Shown: positions 19,115-27,284 of the stretch, piece by piece
How positions within the stretch are numbered: position 1 is the stretch's first letter
Layout of the letters: the number at the start of each line of letters is the position of its first letter
Source: Planctomycetota bacterium
Lineage (GTDB): Bacteria > Planctomycetota > UBA8742 > UBA2392
Assembly: GCA_003576915.1 (NCBI GenBank)
Contig: QEVF01000006.1
Location: forward strand, 62,001 to 126,000
Length of the DNA stretch: 64,000 nt
Reading direction: 5' to 3'
Made by a program: the position numbers and the translations under genes
The notes under the pieces: generated by a model
Databases searched by the model: none
Told to the model about the DNA's origin: nothing
Seen by the model: the letters and a program-made list of their open reading frames with translations, nothing else

Positions 19115-22069
19115 CTATTCAAAAACCGCCAGCATGGCCGGGCCCGCCCTGAAGCGTTGGGCAAAGGTCTTGTGACGAATCGCGCTGTCAGCCTGGGCCT
19201 GGAGGTCGGTTGTCTGTCGCACAATCAGGTTCGAGGCGCGAATGCGCCACTGGGGATCGTTGGTGGCCCGCAAAGCTCCGGTGTAGCCTGCCCCCAACAG
19301 CAGATTGACACTGCCGAAATCCGTCGTACCGAAAGGCAGCTCCGCAAAGGCGCCCGGGATGCTGGCCGGAGGATTGCCAAGGTAGACGCCGGCGTTGGTC
19401 CCCAGCAGCCAGCTCATGGCCGTGGCCAGATTGGAGTCCACCGACACGTCCTCCATCACCCAGCGGTGATACTCCAGGGCCTCCGTCAGATGCCCCACGA
19501 GCCAGGCGCGGAAGTTGCCCGAAGTGTCAGGAAATCCCACGCCGTTGGGGTCGTTGGGCTCAATGGCCGTCTGCCTCGCCCGGATGCGCGCAACCAGATA
19601 GTTCACCAGGTTCTGCGCATCCGCCGATCCCGTACACAGGAAGTAGCTCACCGCCGTGAACAACCCGTTCGACAGCCAGTTCGTGGGACAGGTGAACGTG
19701 TTGTCCTGCCCGCCCGAGGCCGCATCGAGATGACGCTTGAGCGTGCCGCGCGTGAACAGATAGACCTCCTGCAGCACCTCCAGGGACAGGCCGTCGCCGA
19801 ACAGCAGGTAATGATCGCCCAGCATTTCACCTTTGAGGGACTCGATGTTGTGGGACCCGAAGTGGTAGTTCCCCAGATCGTGCTGCTTGTTGTTGGGCGT
19901 AAACCGCGACTTGCCGATCTGCGTGGTCTGGCTGTTGCCGCCGTAGTTGCCCACGGCGGGATTGCCGGCCTCGCTGTAATTGAAGCGGCGGCCGACATCA
20001 CTGTGAATCACGTTGATGTCGCGGTAGTGGCGCAGGGCCGCGTCACCGAAGCCCAACATCTCCCGATAGCCGCTGGCGGCGAACCAGACAAAGCAGGCCC
20101 GTGCCACGCCAAAATCCTGGTTGTCCCAGGAACCATTGCCGTCTTCGTTCTTGCCGTCGCCGAAGTTCCAGAATCCGTACTCGTGGCCCGCGGCGGTCCC
20201 GTTTCCGCTGGCGCGATCCCCCAGGATGTCCGTGAAGTGGCGCTGTACTTCGGAAAGATAGGGCGTGATGTAGCTCTGGTAGGCTGGCTGGAAACGGTTG
20301 ACGGCCGTAAAGGTGGAATTGGTGATGCCGATATGGCCAAAGGCCTGGCTGGCACGGTAATGGGTGGGCGTACAGGCGGCAAAGGGAGCATCGTTGATCA
20401 GGTTGGCCAGTTGCGTGGCTGCCCCGCCCAGCACGCCCGTCAGGCGTTCGAAAGAGAGCATCACTTCGTGGGTTTTCATCACGCCCTCGAAGGCCTGCAT
20501 CTTCCAGGTGCCGGCGGGCCAGAAATCCAGGCGCATCAGGCCGTCGGCCTGGGCGTGGAGGGCCTTGGGATACTGCTGCCAGAAGTCGCGGACAGCGGCC
20601 GTCACCCTCAGATTGTTGGGTGATGCGCTGAAGGCCATCTGCATGGCGCCGGGCGCCTTGGCGCCTGCGCCCGTAATGACGCCGCCCAGCACTGAATAGC
20701 TGATCTGGGTGTCGTTACTCGTGGGCCAGGCATTGGTCAGGGTGTCGCCGCTGCCGTCTCCGGTTCCCGGCACGTAGGCGCCCGGCTGGGGCAGATTCTC
20801 GCCGTCCGTGGGGTCATAGGTGCCCGCGTAATTCTGAAGCAGCGTGGCGCTCTGGGACGCCGTCAAGGACCCCTGATGGGTCGTGGAATCTCCCACAAAC
20901 ATGGCCGTGGGCGAACCGCCAAAGGCCAGGGGCAACTCCAGGGCGACGGAATCCGCATCCGTATGGCTGGCCAACTGGGCCGCTTCAGAGGCAGGGCCCG
21001 CGTTCGTCATGCCGTGGTTCTGCATGTTCTTGAAGCTGTAAACGACCTTGATGTAGGGCAGATTGTTCCACGCATGAATGCGCACCACGTAGCGCAGCTT
21101 GTCTGAGCCCGCGGGCGCGGCTCGATGGCGACCCTCCACGCGCAGACAGACCCGCAGAGGCCCCTGTTCCTCGACCATGATGCTGTCCGGCGCAATCTGA
21201 TTCATCAGGTAGTCCGTCGAACTGTCGGACACCACGACGCCGCGCAGGGCCGCCGTGTTCAGGCATTCGTCGTTGACGGCGCCTCCGCCGTCACGGTCGA
21301 TCAACACACTCTCAAACAGGCGAAAGGCGGTCTTGCTGACCGTGAAACTCAGCACGCCGGTGTTGACGGTAATCGCTGCAGCGCTGTTGTTCACGTTCAA
21401 CGCCGTGCCGGTCGCGCTGCCGCTTCCGCCGTTGTTGAGCCGGTAGGCGCCGCCACCCGTGGCCGTGTTGGCCATGAAATCCACCAGCACCCAGCGCACA
21501 GAGTTGTCGCTCCAGCGTGAGAGCACCCGGAACTGGGCCGGCACGTCTACGCCCGCGGCCGTTTGCACGCGCAGTGTATTCTCATTGGGGCAAAGGCCTT
21601 TGCTCATGGGTACGCCCGAAGTAACAGGCACGGAGGTGCTGGTCCACAGCGTGCGTGTTCCCACCGTCAGATCGATGGGAAAGGTCCCGGGCACCGGGGC
21701 GATGTAAAGCGAAACCGTGGCTTCCGCAAAAATCGTCGAATCCTGGTTGCTGGTCGCCCTGACCTTGATGGGCGGGGTGGCGGGCATGGCTGCCGGCGCC
21801 TGATACAGGCCCGTCGTCGAACTGATGATGCCGTGGGAGATGCCGCCCGGCACCGTCCACGTCACGCCCGGCACCGTCGCATTCTGCACCACGGCCGTAA
21901 ACTGAAAGGTCCCGCCAAACGCCACCTGCACCGTCTGCGGCGTGATGTCAACTCGCAGCCCCGGGGGCTGGTTGCCCCCGCCCGGCGGGTCTCCCCCGCC
22001 GCCGCAGGCAAGCATGAACACCGAAATGGTCAGGGCCAGCGACCACAACAGCAACGCGCGGAGTTTCAT
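19115..22069 (-). CDS. PcRGLX/YetA-like (PL26-type) exported lipoprotein with N-terminal Ig-like domain
   Basis: This 984-residue protein begins with a lipoprotein signal: a hydrophobic segment, then LACGGGG with the lipidation Cys near residue 22. Residues about 38-125 form a bacterial Ig-like (BIG2-type) domain (VDITPQTVQVAFGGTFQFTA). From about 150 the sequence (SGVPMSKGLCP, then FRVLSRWSDNSVRWVLVDF) matches the N-terminal RIFT barrel of PcRGLX/YetA-like proteins, the family that includes exo-rhamnogalacturonan lyases. The remaining ~750 residues are compatible with the (alpha/alpha)-barrel and beta domains of that family. Surface breakdown of plant or algal polysaccharide is the likely role. 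No transporter or sugar-catabolic gene sits alongside, so activity is unproven. It is transcribed away from the PDZ/toroid gene. Confidence 0.75.
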   Translation of the reverse strand: MKLRALLLWSLALTISVFMLACGGGGDPPGGGNQPPGLRVDITPQTVQVAFGGTFQFTAVVQNATVPGVTWTVPGGISHGIISSTTGLYQAPAAMPATPPIKVRATSNQDSTIFAEATVSLYIAPVPGTFPIDLTVGTRTLWTSTSVPVTSGVPMSKGLCPNENTLRVQTAAGVDVPAQFRVLSRWSDNSVRWVLVDFMANTATGGGAYRLNNGGSGSATGTALNVNNSAAAITVNTGVLSFTVSKTAFRLFESVLIDRDGGGAVNDECLNTAALRGVVVSDSSTDYLMNQIAPDSIMVEEQGPLRVCLRVEGRHRAAPAGSDKLRYVVRIHAWNNLPYIKVVYSFKNMQNHGMTNAGPASEAAQLASHTDADSVALELPLAFGGSPTAMFVGDSTTHQGSLTASQSATLLQNYAGTYDPTDGENLPQPGAYVPGTGDGSGDTLTNAWPTSNDTQISYSVLGGVITGAGAKAPGAMQMAFSASPNNLRVTAAVRDFWQQYPKALHAQADGLMRLDFWPAGTWKMQAFEGVMKTHEVMLSFERLTGVLGGAATQLANLINDAPFAACTPTHYRASQAFGHIGITNSTFTAVNRFQPAYQSYITPYLSEVQRHFTDILGDRASGNGTAAGHEYGFWNFGDGKNEDGNGSWDNQDFGVARACFVWFAASGYREMLGFGDAALRHYRDINVIHSDVGRRFNYSEAGNPAVGNYGGNSQTTQIGKSRFTPNNKQHDLGNYHFGSHNIESLKGEMLGDHYLLFGDGLSLEVLQEVYLFTRGTLKRHLDAASGGQDNTFTCPTNWLSNGLFTAVSYFLCTGSADAQNLVNYLVARIRARQTAIEPNDPNGVGFPDTSGNFRAWLVGHLTEALEYHRWVMEDVSVDSNLATAMSWLLGTNAGVYLGNPPASIPGAFAELPFGTTDFGSVNLLLGAGYTGALRATNDPQWRIRASNLIVRQTTDLQAQADSAIRHKTFAQRFRAGPAMLAVFE

Positions 22070-22310
22070 TCAAGGCTCCCGGGCGCGGCAGGCCGCGCTA
22101 AGGTGTCGGGGAAAGGTGGGAAACCGGGACCGTCCTACGCGTGACCTATTGTGGCGGCAGTCCCGGCTCGATGCAACGCTCTGCCTGGACCGGACGGGCA
22201 CGCTGCCGGCATGGAATTTCGGTGTTAGGAAAGCACCCATTGTTTCACTATTCTCGGCGGCGCACTGGGCACGCCGGTTACGACCTTGATTCGGGACTCG
22301 GAGCCCACGC

Positions 22311-23918
22311 ATGATTCGTGCGCGTCATGCCCTGCTTGCGCTTTCTGCCGCCGCGCTTTTGGGGGCGGCTTCCTACTCGCCGCAATGGGCCGTGGAGGCA
22401 CAGGGCCGGCCGCCGGGACAGTTGCCCGGCTTTCCCAAGAGCGAACCTGATCATTACAACCTGGGACCTATCGGGGGCAAGGCTACTCTGGAGTCCCGGC
22501 CCCCTGGCCTGAAGGTCACGAGTCTTGTAGCGGGCGCCCCCGGCGAAAAGGGCGGCCTCGCCCAGGGCGACTGCATCACCGGCGCGGCGGGCAAGGCCTT
22601 CAAAGTTGACCCCTATCTGGAGCTGGGCCTGGCCATCGAAGAGGCGGAGGCCCAGGCCAAATCGGCCAAGCTGAAGCTGAGTGTCGAGCGCGGCGGCAAG
22701 ACCAGCGAAATCGAGGTCACGCTCACGGCCTTCGGCAAGGAAGCCAAAGCCTTCCCGGGCGGCAAAATGCGTGACCGTATCGTGGACGATGCACTTGCCT
22801 GGCTTGCCAGGCGGCAACAGGGCGATGGCTCCTGGGAGTGCCACCTCTCGGCCGTCAACGGCCAGGTTTGCATGACGGCACTGTGCGGCCTCGCCTTTGT
22901 GGCCTGTGGGAACACCGCAGAGAAGGGGACATACGCCGCCAACGTGAAGAAGGCCGCCCAGTTCGTGATCGCAAACATCGGGCAGGAAGGCGGCTTTGGC
23001 GCCATGGGTGGCGGCGGAGGCGGGAACTGGAACCAGACCAATTGGGGGCTCGGCTACGGAGGGATGTTCCTCGCCCAGGTCGAGTTGCTCAGCCCGGTCA
23101 AGGGCGCACGCGAGAAACTGATCTGGGTACGCGACACCATACTCAAGAACATGGAAGACAGCGGCGGCTGGGCCCACGGCCCCGGCGGCCCCAATGCCCT
23201 GGGGTACCTGGAACTGGAAATCGTCTCGAATTACGTCCTCTCGGCCTTGGGCGGCATCCAGGCGCTCGGCATTGACGTGGACAAATCGCGCATCGACAAG
23301 GCACTTGCATACATCCAGAAGTGCGGCGGTGGCGGCCCCGGCGTGGGCTATTCAACAAAACCGGGCCAGGTCGGCATGGGAGACGTAGGCCGCACGGCCG
23401 GCGCCGTAGCCGCGTTCGCGGCACTGGGCCGTACCGACCACCCCTATTACAAGCCCATGGTCGGCTTCACGGCCGCCAACCTGCGCAAGATCAAGGATGG
23501 CCACGTGAGCCCCATGATGCACTGGCTGGCGGCAGCCCTGGCCTGTCGGCGCGAGGGTGGCAAAATCTGGGAGGCCTTCTGGGAGACACAGCGCCAGGAG
23601 TGCACCATGCTGCGCATGCCGGACAACACCTTCACGGCACGTCCCACGGATGAAAGCGCGACGCTGGGCAAGAACAATGACCGCGACCTCGGCCCCGCAT
23701 GGTGCACGGCCCACTGGGTCATCATCCTCGGTCTCGAACGTGACCACCTCACGCTCTGGCTGGGCAAGAGCAAAGGTGCCCGGCCCAAACCGGACTCCAA
23801 GGGGCCGGTGACCAGCGACAAGAAGCCGGAACCGAAGAAAGAGAAGACCCCCGAAGAGATCGAGGCCGAGCGCGAAAAGGAACGCAAGAAGGCCCTCGAA
23901 GACGCCATGAAGGATTGA
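22311..23918 (+). CDS. exported PDZ / alpha-alpha toroid protein (DUF6288-like)
   Basis: This 535-residue protein has a signal peptide (residues 1-30, hydrophobic ALLALSAAALLGAASYS). A PDZ-like domain follows at about 45-130 (GLKVTSLVAGAPGEKGGLA). An all-helical segment at about 150-490 has QQGDGSWECH and repeated Gly-rich turns that look like a prenyltransferase/terpene-cyclase-type toroid. The tail (495-535) is a Lys/Glu-rich helix. This combination fits the DUF6288 family of planctomycetes. I see no DxDD or QW-type catalytic cluster, so cyclase activity is not supported; a structural or peptidase-associated role is as likely. A GGAG element lies 7 bases before the ATG. Confidence 0.75.
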   Translation: MIRARHALLALSAAALLGAASYSPQWAVEAQGRPPGQLPGFPKSEPDHYNLGPIGGKATLESRPPGLKVTSLVAGAPGEKGGLAQGDCITGAAGKAFKVDPYLELGLAIEEAEAQAKSAKLKLSVERGGKTSEIEVTLTAFGKEAKAFPGGKMRDRIVDDALAWLARRQQGDGSWECHLSAVNGQVCMTALCGLAFVACGNTAEKGTYAANVKKAAQFVIANIGQEGGFGAMGGGGGGNWNQTNWGLGYGGMFLAQVELLSPVKGAREKLIWVRDTILKNMEDSGGWAHGPGGPNALGYLELEIVSNYVLSALGGIQALGIDVDKSRIDKALAYIQKCGGGGPGVGYSTKPGQVGMGDVGRTAGAVAAFAALGRTDHPYYKPMVGFTAANLRKIKDGHVSPMMHWLAAALACRREGGKIWEAFWETQRQECTMLRMPDNTFTARPTDESATLGKNNDRDLGPAWCTAHWVIILGLERDHLTLWLGKSKGARPKPDSKGPVTSDKKPEPKKEKTPEEIEAEREKERKKALEDAMKD

Positions 23919-23989
23919 GCGACGGTCACAGATCCTGCGCGCGGTGGTATAGGCCGGGCCGTGGGCTTACTCATTGTCAGGTCCGAAAA

Positions 23990-24008
23990 CGGCGCGCATG
24001 TCGCGCCG
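23990..24008 (+). terminator. hairpin between the PDZ/toroid gene and adaA
   Basis: CGGCGCG and CGCGCCG form a 7-base-pair stem with a 5-base loop, followed by CTTTCTATTATG. It can end the upstream transcript. It sits directly over the likely adaA promoter, so a regulatory role is also possible. Confidence 0.45.
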
Positions 24009-24013
24009 CTTTC

Positions 24014-24019
24014 TATTAT
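24014..24019 (+). promoter_or_regulatory. -10 element TATTAT before adaA
   Basis: TATTAT ends 9 bases before the adaA ATG at 24029. No Shine-Dalgarno sequence lies between them, and no -35 is recognisable; a methylated-Ada-type activator often replaces a weak -35. Confidence 0.4.
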
Positions 24020-24028
24020 GACGCCGCC

Positions 24029-24634
24029 ATGCTTGATGCAGACGCCTGCTATCGCGCCGTCAAGTCCCATGACCCCCGCTTTGACGGCAAGTTCTTTGTC
24101 GGGGTGAAATCGACCCGCATCTACTGCCGCCCCATTTGCCCCGCGCGAACGCCCCGGGCCGATCGCTGCTCGTTCTTTGCCACCGCCATCGAAGCCGAAC
24201 GCGCGGGATTTATGCCCTGCCTGCGCTGCCGCCCGGATCTCGCCCCCGGCAACGCCATTGTTGACGCCAAGGCGAGACTGGCCCGGCGGGCGGCGCAATT
24301 GATCCACAAGAACTGGTCCATCGGCGTCGAGGAACTGGCGGCGCGGCTGGGCGTGACGGCAAGGCATCTGCGACGCGCCATGCTTGATGAACTGGCTGTC
24401 ACACCGCTGCAACTGAAGCAGTCGCGAAGAATGGCCGTCGCCAAACACCTGTTGCGCCAGTCCAAACTGCCCCTGATCCGCATCGCGTTCGCCAGCGGCT
24501 TTTCCAGCCTGCGTCGGTTCAATGCAGCCCTTAGGCAGGCCCTGGGGCAGTCGCCCTCCGAATTCAGGGCCGCAAAACAGGATGCGGTGCTGAAGGCCCC
24601 GCGTTCGGGGCCGCAACCCCAAGGACAACCATGA
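24029..24634 (+). CDS. adaA: AdaA-type methylphosphotriester-sensing AraC regulator
   Basis: Residues 1-75 form an Ada N-terminal zinc domain with C33, C37, C64 and C67. In Ada one of these Cys residues accepts a methyl group from DNA phosphotriesters and switches the protein to an activator. Residues about 85-185 form an AraC-type double helix-turn-helix (IRIAFASGFSSLRRFN in the second helix pair). At 201 residues it ends after the HTH and lacks the AlkA glycosylase domain often fused in this family. Its stop overlaps the start of ogt by 4 bases, the same arrangement as the Bacillus adaA-adaB pair. I start at the ATG at 24029 because the Ada domain begins there. Confidence 0.9.
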   Translation: MLDADACYRAVKSHDPRFDGKFFVGVKSTRIYCRPICPARTPRADRCSFFATAIEAERAGFMPCLRCRPDLAPGNAIVDAKARLARRAAQLIHKNWSIGVEELAARLGVTARHLRRAMLDELAVTPLQLKQSRRMAVAKHLLRQSKLPLIRIAFASGFSSLRRFNAALRQALGQSPSEFRAAKQDAVLKAPRSGPQPQGQP

Positions 24635-25125
24635 CCCAGACCTGTTACATCGAGATGCCCAGCCCCATCGGCAAACTGACCCTGACCTGCAACGACGACG
24701 GCATCACCGGCGTTCACATGGACACCGGCGACTTCGCGCCGCCCGCGCAGGCCAGACGCGGCCACCCTTTGCTGGAGCAGGCACGCCGGCAGCTGAACGA
24801 GTACTTTGCGGGCAGACGCAGAGAGTTTGAACTTCCACTGGCCGCGCAGGGCACGGAGTTTCAGCGCAGGGTCTGGGCGCGGCTTTGCGACATTCCCTTC
24901 GGCGAGACGGCCAGTTACGGGCAGGTGGCCGCGCGAGTGGGTAAGCCCAAGGCTTCGCGGGCCGTAGGTCTGGCCAACGGGGCCAATCCCATTGGCATCA
25001 TCGTGCCATGCCACCGGGTCATTGGCGCCGACGGCAAGCTAACGGGTTACGGCGGCGGCACTGAGCGCAAACAGTGGCTTCTCGACCACGAAAGCAAGGT
25101 GAGCGGAAAACCGGCGAACGCATAG
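24631..25125 (+). CDS. ogt: methylated-DNA--protein-cysteine methyltransferase
   Basis: This 164-residue protein removes O6-methylguanine (and O4-methylthymine) methyl groups by stoichiometric self-methylation. It has the active-site PCHRVIG with nucleophilic Cys near residue 127, the preceding GLANGANPIGI loop, and the Arg-finger helix (VAARVGKPKASRAVG). Length matches Ogt/AdaB. It overlaps adaA by 4 bases (ATGA) and is translationally coupled, so induction by alkylation damage is likely. Confidence 0.95.
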   Translation: MTQTCYIEMPSPIGKLTLTCNDDGITGVHMDTGDFAPPAQARRGHPLLEQARRQLNEYFAGRRREFELPLAAQGTEFQRRVWARLCDIPFGETASYGQVAARVGKPKASRAVGLANGANPIGIIVPCHRVIGADGKLTGYGGGTERKQWLLDHESKVSGKPANA

Positions 25126-25170
25126 CGAATGGGGGCAATTCCCGTTGCGAAATCGCGCGGCTTCGCTATT

Positions 25171-25186
25171 TTGAATGACCGTTCAA
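25171..25186. promoter_or_regulatory. palindromic operator-like site before the crotonase gene
   Basis: TTGAATGACCGTTCAA has 5-base perfect outer arms (TTGAA/TTCAA) and reads TTGAACGGTCATTCAA on the other strand. It resembles TetR-family acyl-CoA-responsive operators (TGAACGnnCGTTCA type). It sits 18-33 bases before the crotonase start. The regulator is not in the window. Confidence 0.35.
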
Positions 25187-25203
25187 AAACAAAAGGACTA
25201 GAC

Positions 25204-26037
25204 ATGGCAATCAGGCAGCCCGGCGTAGACAAAGAACGCGAGAAGATGACCGTCGTGAAAACCAGCCGCCCTGCTCCGGGCGTGTTCATGATCGAGCTTT
25301 CCGATCCGCCGGCCAACACCTACACCCACCAGATGTTCCGGCAGATGGACGCGGCCATTCTTGAGGCGCGCTTCGACGACGAAATCTCGGTCATCCTGAT
25401 CACCGGCGAAGGCGAGAAGTTCTTCTGCGCCGGCGCCAACATCAAGATGCTCGAGGAAAGCAACCCGCACTGGAAGTACTTCTTCTGCCTCCACGCCAAC
25501 GAGACCCTCAGCCGTCTGGAGCAGTCGCCCAAGCTCGTGGTGGCCGGCCTCAACGGCCACACCGTGGGTGGCGGCCTTGAAATCGCCATGGCTGCGGACA
25601 TCCGCATCGCGCGGCGCGACTCCGGCCGCTGCGGCCTGCCTGAAGTGAACCTGGGCGTGCTGCCCGGCACGGGCGGCACCCAGCGCCTGTGCCGCATCGT
25701 GGGCAACAGCCGCGCCATTGAACTGATGTGTTCGGGCCGCCTGTTCAGCTTTGAGGAAGCGCACGATATGGGCATCGTCAGCGACATCTATGACGGCGAC
25801 GCCAAGAGCTTCCGCGAACAGATGATCGACTACTGCAAGCAGTTCACCCTGCCCAACAAAGCCACCAAGGTGGTGGGCAACATCAAGCGCAGCGTGGTCA
25901 GCGGCAGCGAAATGAGCTTCGAATACGGCCTGACGCTCGAACGCGAACTGCAAAAGGCCCTGTTCGATTCACAGGACGCCAAGGAAGGCCTCAACGCGTT
26001 CAACTCAAAGCGCACGCCGCAATTCAAAGGCGTGTAA
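25204..26037 (+). CDS. enoyl-CoA hydratase/isomerase family protein
   Basis: This 277-residue crotonase-fold protein has the oxyanion-hole sequences CAGANIKML (near residue 77) and NGHTVGGGLEIAMAADIRIA (near 117). It keeps the first catalytic Glu (in GGGLE) and the second (in PEVNLGVLPGTGGTQRL), so hydratase activity is plausible. It could hydrate enoyl-CoAs in fatty- or amino-acid breakdown, or open rings as in benzoyl-CoA-type pathways; substrate is not clear. I start at the ATG at 25204, which has AAAAGGA 8 bases upstream. No other beta-oxidation gene is adjacent. Confidence 0.85.
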   Translation: MAIRQPGVDKEREKMTVVKTSRPAPGVFMIELSDPPANTYTHQMFRQMDAAILEARFDDEISVILITGEGEKFFCAGANIKMLEESNPHWKYFFCLHANETLSRLEQSPKLVVAGLNGHTVGGGLEIAMAADIRIARRDSGRCGLPEVNLGVLPGTGGTQRLCRIVGNSRAIELMCSGRLFSFEEAHDMGIVSDIYDGDAKSFREQMIDYCKQFTLPNKATKVVGNIKRSVVSGSEMSFEYGLTLERELQKALFDSQDAKEGLNAFNSKRTPQFKGV

Positions 26038-26144
26038 CACCGGGCGAGCGAAGCGAGCGCTCCTCATGAAGGCAAAGCGTTCGGGAGAAAGGGTCCGTGG
26101 CCACTCGCGGTTAGCGGTTCGCGGTTACAACTGAAACAAGTGCG

Positions 26145-26166
26145 GGGCGCAACGAAAGTTGCGCCC
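26145..26166 (+). terminator. GAAA-loop hairpin downstream of the crotonase gene
   Basis: GGGCGCAAC and GTTGCGCCC form a perfect 9-base-pair stem closed by a GAAA tetraloop and followed by TTCTCGTT. It lies 108 bases after the stop. The upstream 3' region holds three GCGGTT units in tandem (near 26107-26126). Confidence 0.6.
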
Positions 26167-26253
26167 TTCTCGTTGCTGGCCTGCCAATGCGCACCAACAT
26201 GAGCGGGCGCACCTGACAGCTACTCCGCCGGACCGCTTCAACGACCCGCAACG

Positions 26254-27189
26254 TCAATACTCCCGCCGCTGTTTAGCGTTCCAGGCCTCGCGCAGGATAG
26301 CCAGGTAGCGCTCATAGCGGCCGGCATCGATTTGGCCTGAGTCTGCGGCCGCGCGCACAGCACATTTGGGCTCGTGGCGGTGGGTGCAGAGGGCGAACTT
26401 GCACTGTTCGCGGAATGCCGCAAAATCCGGATAGAACAGGGAAAGCTCTTCGAGGTTGAAGTTGGTCAGGCCAAAGTCCCGCAGGCCAGGAGTGTCCACC
26501 ACGCGGCCCTCCCCCACCTTCAGCAGAGCAACATGGGTGGTGGTGTGGCGCCCCTCGCCGTGGCGGTCCACTTCACCCACACGCAGCGCCAGGCCCGGCT
26601 CCAGGGCGTTGAGCAGGCTTGACTTGCCCACGCCCGAGGGTCCCACAAACACTGAAACGCGGGCGGCCAATGCGCGCCGCAAATCCTCCAAGCCCTCGCC
26701 GGTGCGGGCGCTGGTCACGTGTCGCGCCAGGTCCATGGCGTCATAGGGCGCCATGAGCGCGTCAATCTCCTCGCGCGAGGCAAGATCACACTTGTTGATG
26801 ACGATGCAGGGTTTCAGATTCTGCATGACGCCCGCGGCCAGCAGCTTGTCCAGCGCGAGCAGCCTCTCCGCCAGCTTGTCCGCGGCGATCACGGCGAACA
26901 TCTGGTCGACATTGGCCGCAATCACGTGGGTGATGCGCTCGTTGTGGGGCGAGTGGCGCAGCAGTTCGCTGCGCCGCGCGGCTACCTGCTCGATGCTGCC
27001 GCGCTCATCCGTTTCCAGCAGCAGGGTCACCTGGTCTCCAACGGCCACAGGGCTGCGGGATTCGCGGCGACCCCGTTTCAGCCGTCCGCGGATCGAGCTC
27101 TCGATTTCGCGCCCGCCGGCATCGACATAGCAGGTGCGCCCATGCACGCGAACAACGATGCCGCTGATGTGCTGCACGTTTTCGCTCAT
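26254..27189 (-). CDS. rsgA: ribosome small subunit-dependent GTPase RsgA
   Basis: RsgA is a circularly permuted GTPase that checks 30S subunit maturation. The protein has an OB-fold N terminus (residues 1-70), G4 VINKCD and then G1 GPSGVGKSSLLN near 178 and G3 DTPGL. The C-terminal zinc motif is CKFALCTHRHEPKC. Its 311 residues match the family. It diverges from the 1535-residue exported protein gene. Confidence 0.95.
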   Translation of the reverse strand: MSENVQHISGIVVRVHGRTCYVDAGGREIESSIRGRLKRGRRESRSPVAVGDQVTLLLETDERGSIEQVAARRSELLRHSPHNERITHVIAANVDQMFAVIAADKLAERLLALDKLLAAGVMQNLKPCIVINKCDLASREEIDALMAPYDAMDLARHVTSARTGEGLEDLRRALAARVSVFVGPSGVGKSSLLNALEPGLALRVGEVDRHGEGRHTTTHVALLKVGEGRVVDTPGLRDFGLTNFNLEELSLFYPDFAAFREQCKFALCTHRHEPKCAVRAAADSGQIDAGRYERYLAILREAWNAKQRREY

Positions 27190-27284
27190 GGGCGGATTTG
27201 GCTCATGTTTTCGGTCCCGCCTGCCGATGAATGGGATACGTGACGTTGTGCCATCTTACTCGCGACCGATGAACCGGAAAGCGC

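Noticed and set aside
18977..20623. 548-codon open frame on the plus strand
   Set aside because: It lies opposite the PL26-like gene, whose signal peptide and family motifs are convincing; the plus frame has none.
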